A stretch of 64,000 nucleotides of DNA from Gleimia hominis (GCF_032085515.1 NZ_JASXSX010000001.1:992001-1056000); one strand, 5' to 3'. Positions 45,784 to 53,879 are shown, counted from the first letter of the stretch. The notes: generated by a model not told the origin, from the sequence alone. Numbers and translations: made by a program.

Positions 45784-45794
45784 CGCGGCAGAAA

Positions 45795-46802
45795 TCATTT
45801 CACATACTTATCGATTTCTTCCCGGAGCCGATTCTTAATCCCCTGCGGCGCCCAAGAAACCTCAATCGCGTTCTTCGCTAGCCGGGTGAGCATCGCCTCG
45901 TCAACCTCATCACTATCTTCAGCGACGCGTTCAAAACACTCCCCGATGTAACCACCGAAGTACGCGGGGTCGTCAGAGTTCACTGTTATGAGCACACCTT
46001 GCTTATCTAGCTCAACCAGCAGTTCTACCTTCGACGTGTCAGACACCCACGTGTTCGAAATCGGGCACGACGTCAAACCAATCCGGTGCTTCACCACGTA
46101 CTGCACGAGCTCCGGGTTCTCCACAATGTTAGTGCCGTGGTCAATGCGGTCCACCCGAATGTCTTCTAGCACCTGGCGAATATGCTCAATCGACCCGGGA
46201 ATGTCCACGTCACAGTGCATGGTCAACAGGTATCCTTCTGCGCGGGCTCGTTCGAACACTTGCGTGAACTTCTCCGGTGGGTTCCCGTTTTCATCCGAAT
46301 CCAAGCCCACACCCACGATCCATTCTTTGTACGGGAGGGATTCCAGCAGCGTAGCCATCGCGAACTCAGCTTGGAAATCACGTAGGAAACACATGATTAG
46401 CTGCGACGACACCCCCAGGTTCTGGTCGGCCTCCAACTGTGCGCGCCGAAGCCCACTGATCACATCGTGAAACGACACGCCCCGCGCAGTGTGTGCTTGA
46501 GGGTCAAAAAACACCTCAACATAACGCACATTCTGCTTCGCAGCCCGACGGAAGTACTCAATCGCCAGCTCGTAAAAATCCTCACTGGTCTGCAGCACAT
46601 TCATGCCTTCGTAATAGGCCTCCAAGAACGATGGGAGGTCCGTGAAAGAATACGAATCCCGCACCTCCTGCTCCGTCTTGTGCTTCAGTTCAATCCCGTT
46701 TCGCTTAGCAAGCTTAAACTTCAAATCTGGCTCCAGCGTGCCCTCAATATGAAGATGCAGCTCAACCTTCGGAAGCCCCGCAATAAATTCTTTCAACGCC
46801 AT
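45795..46802 (-). CDS. add: Adenosine deaminase
   Basis: Zinc enzyme converting adenosine and deoxyadenosine to inosine forms. Metal ligands and active-site residues: HLHIEGTLEP (His-x-His near residue 15), the catalytic-type HCDVD run (LTMHCDVDIPGSIEH), DRIDHGTNI and NSDDPAYFGG near residue 280. The length of 335 residues fits. ATG 46802 (MALKEFIAG) is chosen over an upstream in-frame start at 46844 because AAAGG precedes it and relatives begin there. Together with PunA this gives a route from adenosine to hypoxanthine. The upstream neighbour is a decayed NCS1 permease. Confidence 0.94.
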   Translation of the reverse strand: MALKEFIAGLPKVELHLHIEGTLEPDLKFKLAKRNGIELKHKTEQEVRDSYSFTDLPSFLEAYYEGMNVLQTSEDFYELAIEYFRRAAKQNVRYVEVFFDPQAHTARGVSFHDVISGLRRAQLEADQNLGVSSQLIMCFLRDFQAEFAMATLLESLPYKEWIVGVGLDSDENGNPPEKFTQVFERARAEGYLLTMHCDVDIPGSIEHIRQVLEDIRVDRIDHGTNIVENPELVQYVVKHRIGLTSCPISNTWVSDTSKVELLVELDKQGVLITVNSDDPAYFGGYIGECFERVAEDSDEVDEAMLTRLAKNAIEVSWAPQGIKNRLREEIDKYVK

Positions 46803-46867
46803 AACACATGCCTTTCTTCTTAAATATTCCTGAGGGAGGAACAACCCCGGGAGAGGAAACGACGCCT

Positions 46868-47290
46868 CAAAACTCGTCTAAACCACCGGGTCAGTAACCA
46901 CGAAATTAACGCAGTCAATGAGCCCTAAATCCGTCATCGCCCAATCGGGGATCGCGGTTATAGATAGGAAAAACAGTTGAATGAACGGAAAATCGTGATG
47001 GACGTGGTTCCTGTGCGCGGACCTTGCAGTGAGGTGAGGCCCAGGAGGGGGTAGGCAAGTGCGTTGCCCACGATGATTGCGATTAGTGCTTGAAAAAATG
47101 AGAGCTGGAAAACTACTACTAGCATCGCCCCGTAGGTCAGGGTGAAGATGTTAGTGGTGGTTCCAGCCCACACGAAAAATAACCCAGAGGGTTTTCCATA
47201 TCGATTTTGGTTAGGGATCTGATCAATCCCCGTTTTTTCAACGTAGCCCGACAAGTTGTCTCCTTGAAAAACTAAGGTGCCCAGCATCAC
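46868..47290 (-). pseudogene. Truncated NCS1 (cytosine/purine permease) remnant fused to another gene's tail
   Basis: About 105 residues of the N-terminal part of an NCS1-family permease remain (LFFVWAGTTTNIFTLTYGAM, then NALAYPLLGLTSLQGPRTGT). The frame then ends at 46958 where relatives continue for several hundred residues. Directly after it a different open stretch (about 46871-46950; AIPDWAMTDLGLIDCVNFVV) ends in a stop, looking like the C-terminus of an unrelated enzyme that I cannot name. I read this as a deletion that removed most of both genes. The 228 bases beyond (47291-47518) hold only degenerate short repeats and no gene. Confidence 0.75.
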
Positions 47291-47518
47291 CTGGGTTGAG
47301 GCACCTTCAACGTTACCGCCCTAAAACGGAAACAACCAAAACGCGCTACCAAAGGCTAGGTTTACGGCCTTATGTCATTGGATGGAAAGCTGTTAGTAGA
47401 ACACTGGGAACGTTGCTAACTAGTAGAAGCCTGCTAGCTAGAATTAACGCGTCTGCTTGTAGGAGAAGCAAGTCTGTTTGGAGGAGACGCAGAACCTGAA
47501 TCAAACTAAGTACGCAAA

Positions 47519-47905
47519 TCACTTAGATTTACGCCAGAATGTTTTACACCCCTGCTTGTCTTGCATGTTGAACTCAATGAGGCGTGCGAGCAGGTCGAAA
47601 TCGAACGGTTTCGCCCACGGTTGGCGCACAAACATTTTCCCGTGGTCAACCCCTCGGGCTTCGAACTCGTCCGCAAAATGTAGAATCCCCGCGCGCTCAG
47701 GGGCAATCGCCATATGTTTCTTAGCGGCCGAAAACCCCACGATAAACGTGCCATCCATCGTGAACATGGGTTGGCTCCACGCGATCCGCATCTGCAACGT
47801 GGGGTAGTTGTCCCCAACCCACTGCAGGACTTCCACCATGCGGGCACGATGATCCTCATGATCAATAGTGGCTAAAAACTCTTCTAACGTTTTCAATGCT
47901 GGCAT
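47519..47905 (-). CDS. DUF1801 / YdhG-like protein (iron chaperone family)
   Basis: Small cytosolic protein of 128 residues from the DUF1801 fold family. Typical pattern: a helical start (LKTLEEFLATIDHEDHRARM), then RIAWSQPMFTMDGTFIVGFSAAKKHMAIAP, in which the aromatic W-x-x-P-M-F segment and the KKHMA motif are family marks. The Bacillus FRA-like members are called intracellular iron chaperones, but most, including this one, have no tested role. ATG 47905 (MPALKTLEE) is preferred to an in-frame start at 47950 that adds an atypical 15-residue leader. Divergent from the general-stress gene with 72 bases between. Confidence 0.85.
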   Translation of the reverse strand: MPALKTLEEFLATIDHEDHRARMVEVLQWVGDNYPTLQMRIAWSQPMFTMDGTFIVGFSAAKKHMAIAPERAGILHFADEFEARGVDHGKMFVRQPWAKPFDFDLLARLIEFNMQDKQGCKTFWRKSK

Positions 47906-47977
47906 GGAAAGATTATACGCACGCCCTAAGCGAAACGGCGCGCATCCCACAGGATCCGCTAAGCGTTATCTGTAAAA

Positions 47978-48850
47978 ATGGTTGTCATGAGTGGAAATAT
48001 TAGTGTTAAAGGCCCTGCAGCGGGGCTCCTGCCTCAGCTGCCAACCGGCACGGAAGTGGCGTCATACCGCACCTACCCGCAAGCCCAGGCCGCAGTCGAC
48101 AAAATCTCTGACATGGACATAGACGTCCGTGGCGTCACCATCGTAGGTACGGACCTGCGGCAAGTGGAACGCGTAACCGGCAGACTCACCATCTGGAAAG
48201 TGCTCGGCCGGGCCGCCCTGTCGGGAATCTGGATGGGCCTGCTGTTTTCCCTGCTTATCTACCTGTGGATGCCGAACCGCACCCCACTGATACTCGTTGC
48301 TGGCATTGCGCTGGGCGTGATCTTCTACACCGCCATGTCGGTAATTCCCTACCTGCTCTCAAAAGGGAAACGGGATTTCACGTCCGTAACCCAAATCGTT
48401 GCGGGCCGCTACATGCTGCTCGCCACCATTGAGGCCGGGCGGATCCGCGAAATACTGGCGGACTCACCCGGAAACCTCACGCGCGAACCAGAACCGGAAC
48501 CTGCCACGCAAACTGGGCCAACCGCGTTCGGATCCAGGCCCGACGAACAACCCCGCTACGGCGTGCGGCTGAGCGATGCCCAAAAAGCCGCGGCCTCGCA
48601 GCAAGCGGGGGAGCAAGCAGGGGAGCAAGCGAACTCGCAGCAAGCAGGGCAGCAACCAGGGCAGCAACCAGGGCAGCAAGCAGGGCAGCAACCAGGGTCG
48701 CCCGCACCACAGCAGCACCACCCCAGGCACGCAAAACCCGCGGACGAGTCCGAACCACCAACCCAGCCGGGCACCGACTCCGCCTCTACGCCCGCGGAGC
48801 CAGCAGAACCCACAGAGCCCGCGCCTGAACGTGAGCACACCGACGAGTAA
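47978..48850 (+). CDS. General stress protein (YflT-like domain) with two membrane segments
   Basis: 290 residues. The N-terminal domain (about 20-70; GTEVASYRTYPQAQAAVDKI) is the YflT/GS17M general-stress pattern. Two hydrophobic segments follow (about 80-125, ALSGIWMGLLFSLLIYLWM and PLILVAGIALGVIF). The C-terminal 120 residues are low complexity, with a Gln/Gly-rich repeat (GQQPG units, about 205-235) and Pro/Glu/Thr-rich end, probably disordered. ATG 47978 and ATG 47987 are both possible; neither has a Shine-Dalgarno, and TAAAAAT just before suggests a leaderless or very short leader transcript. Role unproven, presumably envelope stress. Confidence 0.8.
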   Translation: MVVMSGNISVKGPAAGLLPQLPTGTEVASYRTYPQAQAAVDKISDMDIDVRGVTIVGTDLRQVERVTGRLTIWKVLGRAALSGIWMGLLFSLLIYLWMPNRTPLILVAGIALGVIFYTAMSVIPYLLSKGKRDFTSVTQIVAGRYMLLATIEAGRIREILADSPGNLTREPEPEPATQTGPTAFGSRPDEQPRYGVRLSDAQKAAASQQAGEQAGEQANSQQAGQQPGQQPGQQAGQQPGSPAPQQHHPRHAKPADESEPPTQPGTDSASTPAEPAEPTEPAPEREHTDE

Positions 48851-48950
48851 CCTCGGACGCGCTCTACCCGCAGCACACCGCGTTAACTCGTCGGCTGAGC
48901 TTTGTGGAACATACAAACCGAAGGGCGTTCCGGTGAGAAATGGGCGTCCA

Positions 48951-49057
48951 GGTTCGCAGCTCGGCCGGTGAGGGGCCTGCACTTGGTTCGCAGCCCGGCC
49001 GGTTAATGCGCCCGTACTTGGTTAGTGGCCCTGAACCTGCTTAGCGGCTCTGCACCT
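48951..49057. repeat. Nested 34/19-bp tandem repeats at the 3' end of pepP, copying its stop codon
   Basis: Two 34-35 bp units start GGTTCGCAGC(T/C)CGGCCGGT at 48951 and 48985; two 19-bp units follow at 49020 and 49039. On the minus strand the gene end CAGGTGCAGAGCCGCTAAG is repeated as CAGGTTCAGGGCCACTAAC and again, more diverged, as CAAGTACGGGCGCATTAAC, each with a TAA. Confidence 0.88.
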
Positions 49058-50558
49058 GAGCGATCCACCGCTCCACATCCGCAACCGTTCGGGGAATATT
49101 CTCCGAGATTCGGCGCACAGACCCATCCTCATTAACCAAAATGTCGTCTTCAATGCGCACCCCGATCCCACGGAACTCCTCAGGCACTAAAAGGTCATCG
49201 GCACGGAAATAAAGCCCCGGCTCAATCGTGAAGCACATTCCGGGCTTCAACTGCGCATCCAAATACATTTCCCGCCGGGCCTGTGCGCAATCATGCACAT
49301 CCAACCCCAAGTGGTGCGACGTGCCGTGTGGCATCCACCGGCGGTGCTGCTGCCCAGAAATCGACAGGGACTCCTCAGCCGACACGGGCAATACCCCCCA
49401 GTTCTCCAAATGATTCGCCAGAACTTCCATCGCGGCCGTGTGAATATCACGGAACCGACAACCCGGTTCCTGCGCCCGTGCTAAAGCCGCCTCACACGCT
49501 TCTAAAACTGCCTCATAAATCTGCCGCTGCGGCGCCGTGAAAGTCCCATCCACCGGTAACGTGCGGGTAATGTCCGCGGTGTAAAGCGAATCCAACTCCA
49601 CTCCAGCATCCACCAACACCAGATCACCACTGCGAACCGGCCCATCATTATCAATCCAATGCAACGTATTCGCATGGTTCCCAGCCGCTGCAATCGTGTC
49701 GTACCCCAGGCCATTACCTTCCTCGCGGGCACGAGCCCCAAACGCGCCCTCCAACACGCGTTCCCCACGCCGATGCTCGGCCGCGCGGGGCAGTGAGCGG
49801 ATAATCTCCTCAAACCCCTCCTTCGTCACCTGCACGGCACGCTCCATCTCCCGCACCTCAAACGCGTCCTTAATAAGACGGATTTCCGACAGGTGCTCCA
49901 ACAACTCATCGTCAATCTTCTGCGCGTCCGCACCGTGCGGCAAACCAGCCTGCTGCCGCACCTCATTAACCAGCTGAGTCACATTCGCATCCGCCTGCGC
50001 AACCACCCGCACCGGAACCTGCCCCGCGTCCTTCGCGATCCCATCGCGCAACGTGTCAATATGAGCGCACCGCAGCCCCGTCATCTGCTCCATCTCTTGC
50101 AGTGACGGTCGCGCGCCCACCCAGAACTCGCCGTAACGAGGATCCGCGTAAAACTCCTCCGACGACCTTGCCGCCCGAGGTTTAAAATACAACACCGCCT
50201 CATGGCCCCCGTCAGTTGGGTGCAGCACCAACACGGAATCGGGTTCCAACTCGCCCTCAAGCCCCGTCAAATGAGCGAACGCAGAATGCGCGCGGAACCG
50301 GTAGTCACAATCATTGTTCCGCACCTTCAAACCACCCGCTGGGATCACTAGGCGCTCACCCGTGAATGGTTCGCCCGCTTTCTCATGACGAGCCGGTAAA
50401 TAGTCAGCCACCTCCTGGCGGCCGCGCGGCGCCGGCCGATCTCCCCAACCGGATCCAATAAACTCTCGGAAAGCTTGCGAATCGGGGCGGCGAGACCGAT
50501 TCTCCCCACGGTTCGCCATGGACTGCTCAACATTTTTCTCTTCACTCATACGGCCCAT
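49041..50558 (-). CDS. pepP: Xaa-Pro aminopeptidase (M24B)
   Basis: Metallopeptidase that removes N-terminal residues before proline. N-terminal AMP_N domain (about 60-200) and C-terminal pita-bread domain with the metal ligands in VLVDAGVELDSLYTADITRT (two Asp), GTSHHLGLDVHD (His), TIEPGLYF (Glu) and GVRIEDDILV (Glu). Length 505 residues from ATG 50558, which has GGGAGGTGACACA before it. The frame stays open for about 139 more codons upstream, but that region looks like an unrelated gene remnant and lacks a good start. A 40-residue Arg/Glu/Ser-rich leader is common in actinobacterial PepP. Confidence 0.93.
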   Translation of the reverse strand: MGRMSEEKNVEQSMANRGENRSRRPDSQAFREFIGSGWGDRPAPRGRQEVADYLPARHEKAGEPFTGERLVIPAGGLKVRNNDCDYRFRAHSAFAHLTGLEGELEPDSVLVLHPTDGGHEAVLYFKPRAARSSEEFYADPRYGEFWVGARPSLQEMEQMTGLRCAHIDTLRDGIAKDAGQVPVRVVAQADANVTQLVNEVRQQAGLPHGADAQKIDDELLEHLSEIRLIKDAFEVREMERAVQVTKEGFEEIIRSLPRAAEHRRGERVLEGAFGARAREEGNGLGYDTIAAAGNHANTLHWIDNDGPVRSGDLVLVDAGVELDSLYTADITRTLPVDGTFTAPQRQIYEAVLEACEAALARAQEPGCRFRDIHTAAMEVLANHLENWGVLPVSAEESLSISGQQHRRWMPHGTSHHLGLDVHDCAQARREMYLDAQLKPGMCFTIEPGLYFRADDLLVPEEFRGIGVRIEDDILVNEDGSVRRISENIPRTVADVERWIAQVQSR

Positions 50559-50689
50559 TGTGTCACCTCCCACGCGGGCCGCGCAGAGTGATGCGCATAG
50601 TGGAAAACGTTGGACTAAGACGTTGATACAAAATAAGAGTGTGCGTGAGTGTGTACTCGCCGCGTGAAATGGCACGGTAAAGCGGGAAA

Positions 50690-51050
50690 CTGTGGTCGAT
50701 GGCCGGTGCTGCGGGTTTCTTATTTGAGGATGTAGCCACTTGATCGTACGAACGACGGTATTGACGGCGGCAAAGCTATAAGCGGCGGTCACGATAGGCA
50801 GAAGCCAGCCCTTAGCCCGTGCAGAAGATTCCGCTATTCGTGGGATGATCGATTGGATGAACGTTAGATGTTGGCGCCGCTCCTCTTCTGAAGGTCGGTT
50901 TACAACAGAGGTGACTGCTCTTAGCTTGGCTAGAGTTTCGTCTAGCTCTTCTGGTGATGAATCAGTGCCTTCTGGCTAAAAGTCTGGGATTCTGTCATCT
51001 TTCCAGCGTAGAACGACGTGCACATGTACATGCGGTACTGTTGGGTTTGC
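50690..51050 (-). pseudogene. Degenerate coding remnant of unknown origin
   Basis: A stretch that still reads like protein on the minus strand: a hydrophilic helix (PEELDETLAKLRAV, EEERRQHLTFIQSIIPRIAE) followed by a possible membrane segment (KGWLLPIVTAAYSFAAVNTV). An in-frame stop at 50976-50978 interrupts it, and a further conserved-looking part (VPHVHVHVVLRW) lies beyond. No start codon or family could be identified. It borders the IS3 remnant, so it may be what that element damaged. Confidence 0.4.
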
Positions 51051-51063
51051 TGTGGGCTTGGTT

Positions 51064-52060
51064 GACAGTTTTCCTGTTTGTTTTTAGGACGCGTGTGGTG
51101 CGGTTGGTTTCATGATTGTCTCATATTCGATGGGTGTTAATTTTCCGAGAGCTCTTTGACGGCGCTCGCGGTGGTATGCCCGCTCGATCCAGTGGGTGAT
51201 CGCTACAGATAGCTCGCTCCGACTATCCCAGACTGTCCGATCTAGAACACTCTTTTGTAACAGAGAGAAAAATGACTCCATCGCAGCGTTATCCCCGCAC
51301 GCCCCGACCCTACCCATGGAGCCTTTGGCCTCACATACAGCTTCCCGCCACGCGTCCAATGCTCGGTAATATCCGTAACCCACGCAATGTTAGGCGTATC
51401 TGCATGGAAGTGACGTTGAAGCAGATCCTCACCAACTGACGCCCCAGCCCGAACACTACATCCCTTCCGGCTAGCAATAACCGAGATAACACCAAGACCG
51501 TGACACAAGCGCCACACGCGCTGCCCCGAAACAAGGAAGACACACTCTACAAGCTCATCAGCAATAAACCGATACCCAAACTCAGGAGCAGCCTCATGAA
51601 TCTCACGAATAGCCGACATATCTCAGCTTCCTCGCGCTCTCGAGCGCTGAGGCGATTCTTTGTCTACCGATAGAAAGCCTGACGAGAAAAACCTAACACC
51701 AGAGTCGCGACCTGGAGGGGTGCCCTCCCCTGAGCGATTAGTGCTTCCACGGTCGGGTAGATAATCTTGGGCGAATCACAGCTCCTGAGAAAGATAAGCC
51801 GCCGCAGCTGGCAATACCTCATTTTACATTTCCAGCTCACGAATCCGCTTCAACGCTGCCCGCATCTGTTTAACGGTCTCTGGATCGCTTGACGGGTTTA
51901 TTCCGTGAGATACCAGACGCGCATCCATGACCCATTTTTGAAGCCAGGAACGCAAGACCCCCAGATCGGCACACACCTGGCGCCTACCCATCCCCGATTC
52001 CACCAGTGCCACAGCATCTGCTTTGAACTGATCACTATAACCCTTCGGCATGACCAGCAT
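51064..52060 (-). mobile_element. Decayed IS3-family insertion sequence (orfA intact-looking, orfB broken)
   Basis: OrfA-like 75-residue protein at 51824-52051 (MPKGYSDQFKADAVALVES, HTH_Tnp_1 type). OrfB is in pieces: the N-terminal part at about 51320-51619 (IREIHEAAPEFGYRFIADEL, then NIAWVTDITEHWTRGGKLYV) and the C-terminal part at 51084-51330 (GDNAAMESFFSLLQKSVLDR, then RQRALGKLTPIEYE). About 50 catalytic-domain residues and the frame are lost at the join, and the stretch between orfA and orfB is also corrupted. TTGACAGTTTTCC at 51062 could be a terminal repeat; no matching right end was found. Not mobile by itself. Confidence 0.8.
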
Positions 52061-52455
52061 CCTCCCTTGCCCACCCAGTGAAGCAAACTCCATGGCAACC
52101 AAACCATCAGCAGACCCACCACATCCGGGGGCCAATACGCCCGATGAGGCACTGCCAGGCCCGGGTGGTCTCTCCTTTGGCCACGTACCACCCCAAGAAG
52201 TGAGTCTTCATACACGCGATTAAGACCACGAGAGTGTGGAAAAGGTAGATCTCATCAACGAAGACCGCATGATGAACCTCATCAACGAGTGAAAAAACGG
52301 GCCACAGATGACAAAACGGTTCGTTATGTCGACGTAGTGTGCGTGCTTGAGATCCATGGTCACGCAACGTATGCCGGCCCGCAGTCTTTCTATGCTTCAT
52401 CATCACCCGGCCACAAATCTTGGATCGAGGATTCCCCATCCCTTCATTCAAACCG
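52060..52455 (-). pseudogene. IS256/IS1249-type transposase fragment
   Basis: About 110 residues resembling the middle of an IS256-family (IS1249-like) transposase: CHLWPVFSLVDEVHHAVFVD, then EIYLFHTLVVLIACMKTHFL and GWYVAKGETTRAWQ. A frameshift near 52110-52135 carries the similarity into another frame (PPDVV, then DGLVAMEFASL). The rest of the gene is gone. Beyond it, a 15-bp direct repeat CAACACGAAATGGCC occurs at 52507 and 52596 (89-bp period), whose meaning is unclear. Confidence 0.6.
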
Positions 52456-52620
52456 ACTTCAAACCTGATTTTTCCTTATTCCCAAGCCGACAACCCGGCC
52501 TAAAAACAACACGAAATGGCCAACCAAAAACTCGATTCAATCCCAGTCCAACAACAACTTTCCCGCACCAGCACAACGAAAAAGTCCCAAAAAACCAACA
52601 CGAAATGGCCTTAAACCGGA

Positions 52621-52660
52621 GATGGGTTGGGAGAACAACTAAATGTTCTCCCAACCCATC
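52621..52660 (-). terminator. Perfect 17-bp hairpin after the second secreted/membrane pair
   Basis: GATGGGTTGGGAGAACA (52621-52637) pairs exactly with 52644-52660, six-base loop. It lies 33 bases beyond the stop of the small membrane protein gene on the minus strand; the tail CTCCGGTTT is only moderately T-rich. Confidence 0.75.
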
Positions 52661-52692
52661 GGAAAATGTAACTACTTATCTATAGTAAATAG

Positions 52693-52908
52693 TCATTTAG
52701 CTTCCCTATCTGACTCAGGACGCAACTTCTGAATCATCATTACGAGACTACCAAGGATAAGGGCTGGAATCGTGATAGATAGAACCGACTTTATTTCGAA
52801 AAATAGAGACGTTAGCACAGTAATAATGGTGATAACTACTAAAAACGCAACGAAACCCATCAGCAGTTCCCGCCAAGATATGTGATTTAACCGATCCACC
52901 AGTCCCAC
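52693..52908 (-). CDS. Small two-helix membrane protein, second cassette (possible immunity protein)
   Basis: 71 residues from GTG 52908 (MGLVDRLNHISWRELLMG), with AAAGGAAG just upstream. Two hydrophobic helices (about 16-38 and 43-60) and a charged tail (KLRPESDREAK). No family recognised. The start lies inside the end of the upstream secreted-protein gene with a 22-base overlap in another frame, so translation is coupled. The arrangement mirrors the pair at 44930-45720, although the two small proteins do not look alike in sequence. Function inferred only from that layout. Confidence 0.65.
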   Translation of the reverse strand: MGLVDRLNHISWRELLMGFVAFLVVITIITVLTSLFFEIKSVLSITIPALILGSLVMMIQKLRPESDREAK

Positions 52909-53522
52909 GCTTCCTTTCCTGCGCAACCTACTGCATATACTCCCAGCCAAGCTGCGAAGCCAGCTGGCGTGGACTTGATGATTTGCTTAAGGACAACGCT
53001 ACCAGCCTTCTTCTTAATCTCTTTCTTTGCATACTTTTGTAAAAGGTCAGCTACCTTATTCCAAGCTTTTTCTTGAATGTATTTACCGAGCAGGTTGTAA
53101 TCTATTTGGAATGGTGAAAAGCCCAGCACTCCGGTCACAACACACTTTCCAAAAGAACTCCAACTACGTTCCGTGTAGACACTGGTGTAACGGTTATTCG
53201 CTCCCTTATTTAGCGAATCAACAAGCTCTTCGATCAAATCTGCCTCGTTAGAGAATCCCGCAGCAGACAACACGTCATCGTTGCTTCTGAAACTACTTCC
53301 ATCGTAAATGATGCCATCTCGCATGAGAATAACGAATTTATCAGCAACGTCCTGAGAAAAAGCATCAATCTCAGCCTCAGTAATCGCACTATCGACAACG
53401 GCAGTTTGCGACTCAAGTGGCGTAGTCTGAGTTTCTTGAGCATTAGCGACGCCCGCTCTTGAGAAAGCTAGCGCCAGCGAGATTCCAGTGGCGACTATCG
53501 TCTTTGTAAAGGCTTTAGCTAT
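52887..53522 (-). CDS. Secreted protein of unknown function, second cassette; probable ATA start
   Basis: In frame from an ATA at 53520-53522 the product is 211 residues with a textbook signal peptide (AKAFTKTIVATGISLALAFS..., cleavage probably after GVANA). There is no ATG, GTG or TTG in frame between the stop upstream and ATG 53324, yet AAAGGGGGA lies seven bases before ATA. Starting at 53324 (145 residues) would delete the signal peptide. The mature part has a polar N-terminal half and a C-terminal Lys-rich amphipathic region (KYAKKEIKKKAGSVVLKQII) then a Gly/Ala-rich segment ending in WDWWIG. No known family. Downstream, overlapping, is a small membrane protein gene. Confidence 0.65.
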   Translation of the reverse strand: MAKAFTKTIVATGISLALAFSRAGVANAQETQTTPLESQTAVVDSAITEAEIDAFSQDVADKFVILMRDGIIYDGSSFRSNDDVLSAAGFSNEADLIEELVDSLNKGANNRYTSVYTERSWSSFGKCVVTGVLGFSPFQIDYNLLGKYIQEKAWNKVADLLQKYAKKEIKKKAGSVVLKQIIKSTPAGFAAWLGVYAVGCAGKEAWDWWIG

Positions 53523-53752
53523 CGTTATTCCCCCTTTGATCGTTTCGAGGTCACTCTACCGCACAATTCGATACGTCGTCTACGTATTTTACCCAGACGC
53601 AACAAACGTGCTGGCTCATCAGTAGCTATAGACCCTGGGCGCTTGGCTCCATCGGCCCCCGTCAAGCGCGGACTGTCGGGAGTGGCACGGTTTACGCAAG
53701 GCGCGCAGGTCGCTTCGGCATCGGCGCGTGTCCCTTCCCGGCTGCGGTGAAA

Positions 53753-53784
53753 CCCCAAGGTTCCCGTCGTGGGGTTCCTTGGGG
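53753..53784. terminator. Hairpin near the phage-remnant boundary
   Basis: CCCCAAGG (53753-53760) pairs with CCTTGGGG (53777-53784); on the plus strand it is followed by CTTCTCCTATTTTT. Probably a leftover terminator of the decayed prophage genes. The 53540-53750 stretch before it shows no credible gene. Confidence 0.5.
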
Positions 53785-53879
53785 CTTCTCCTATTTTTCA
53801 AGCACTTACATCATTACAGGCTCAGAAGCGGTTTTCCACCGTACGGTTCGGATACCTTTCGGCGCAACGGGTGCAAACG

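Noticed and set aside
50559..50975. N-terminal extension of PepP by about 139 codons
   Set aside because: The upstream frame resembles a separate decayed gene, while ATG 50558 has an excellent Shine-Dalgarno and gives the normal family length.
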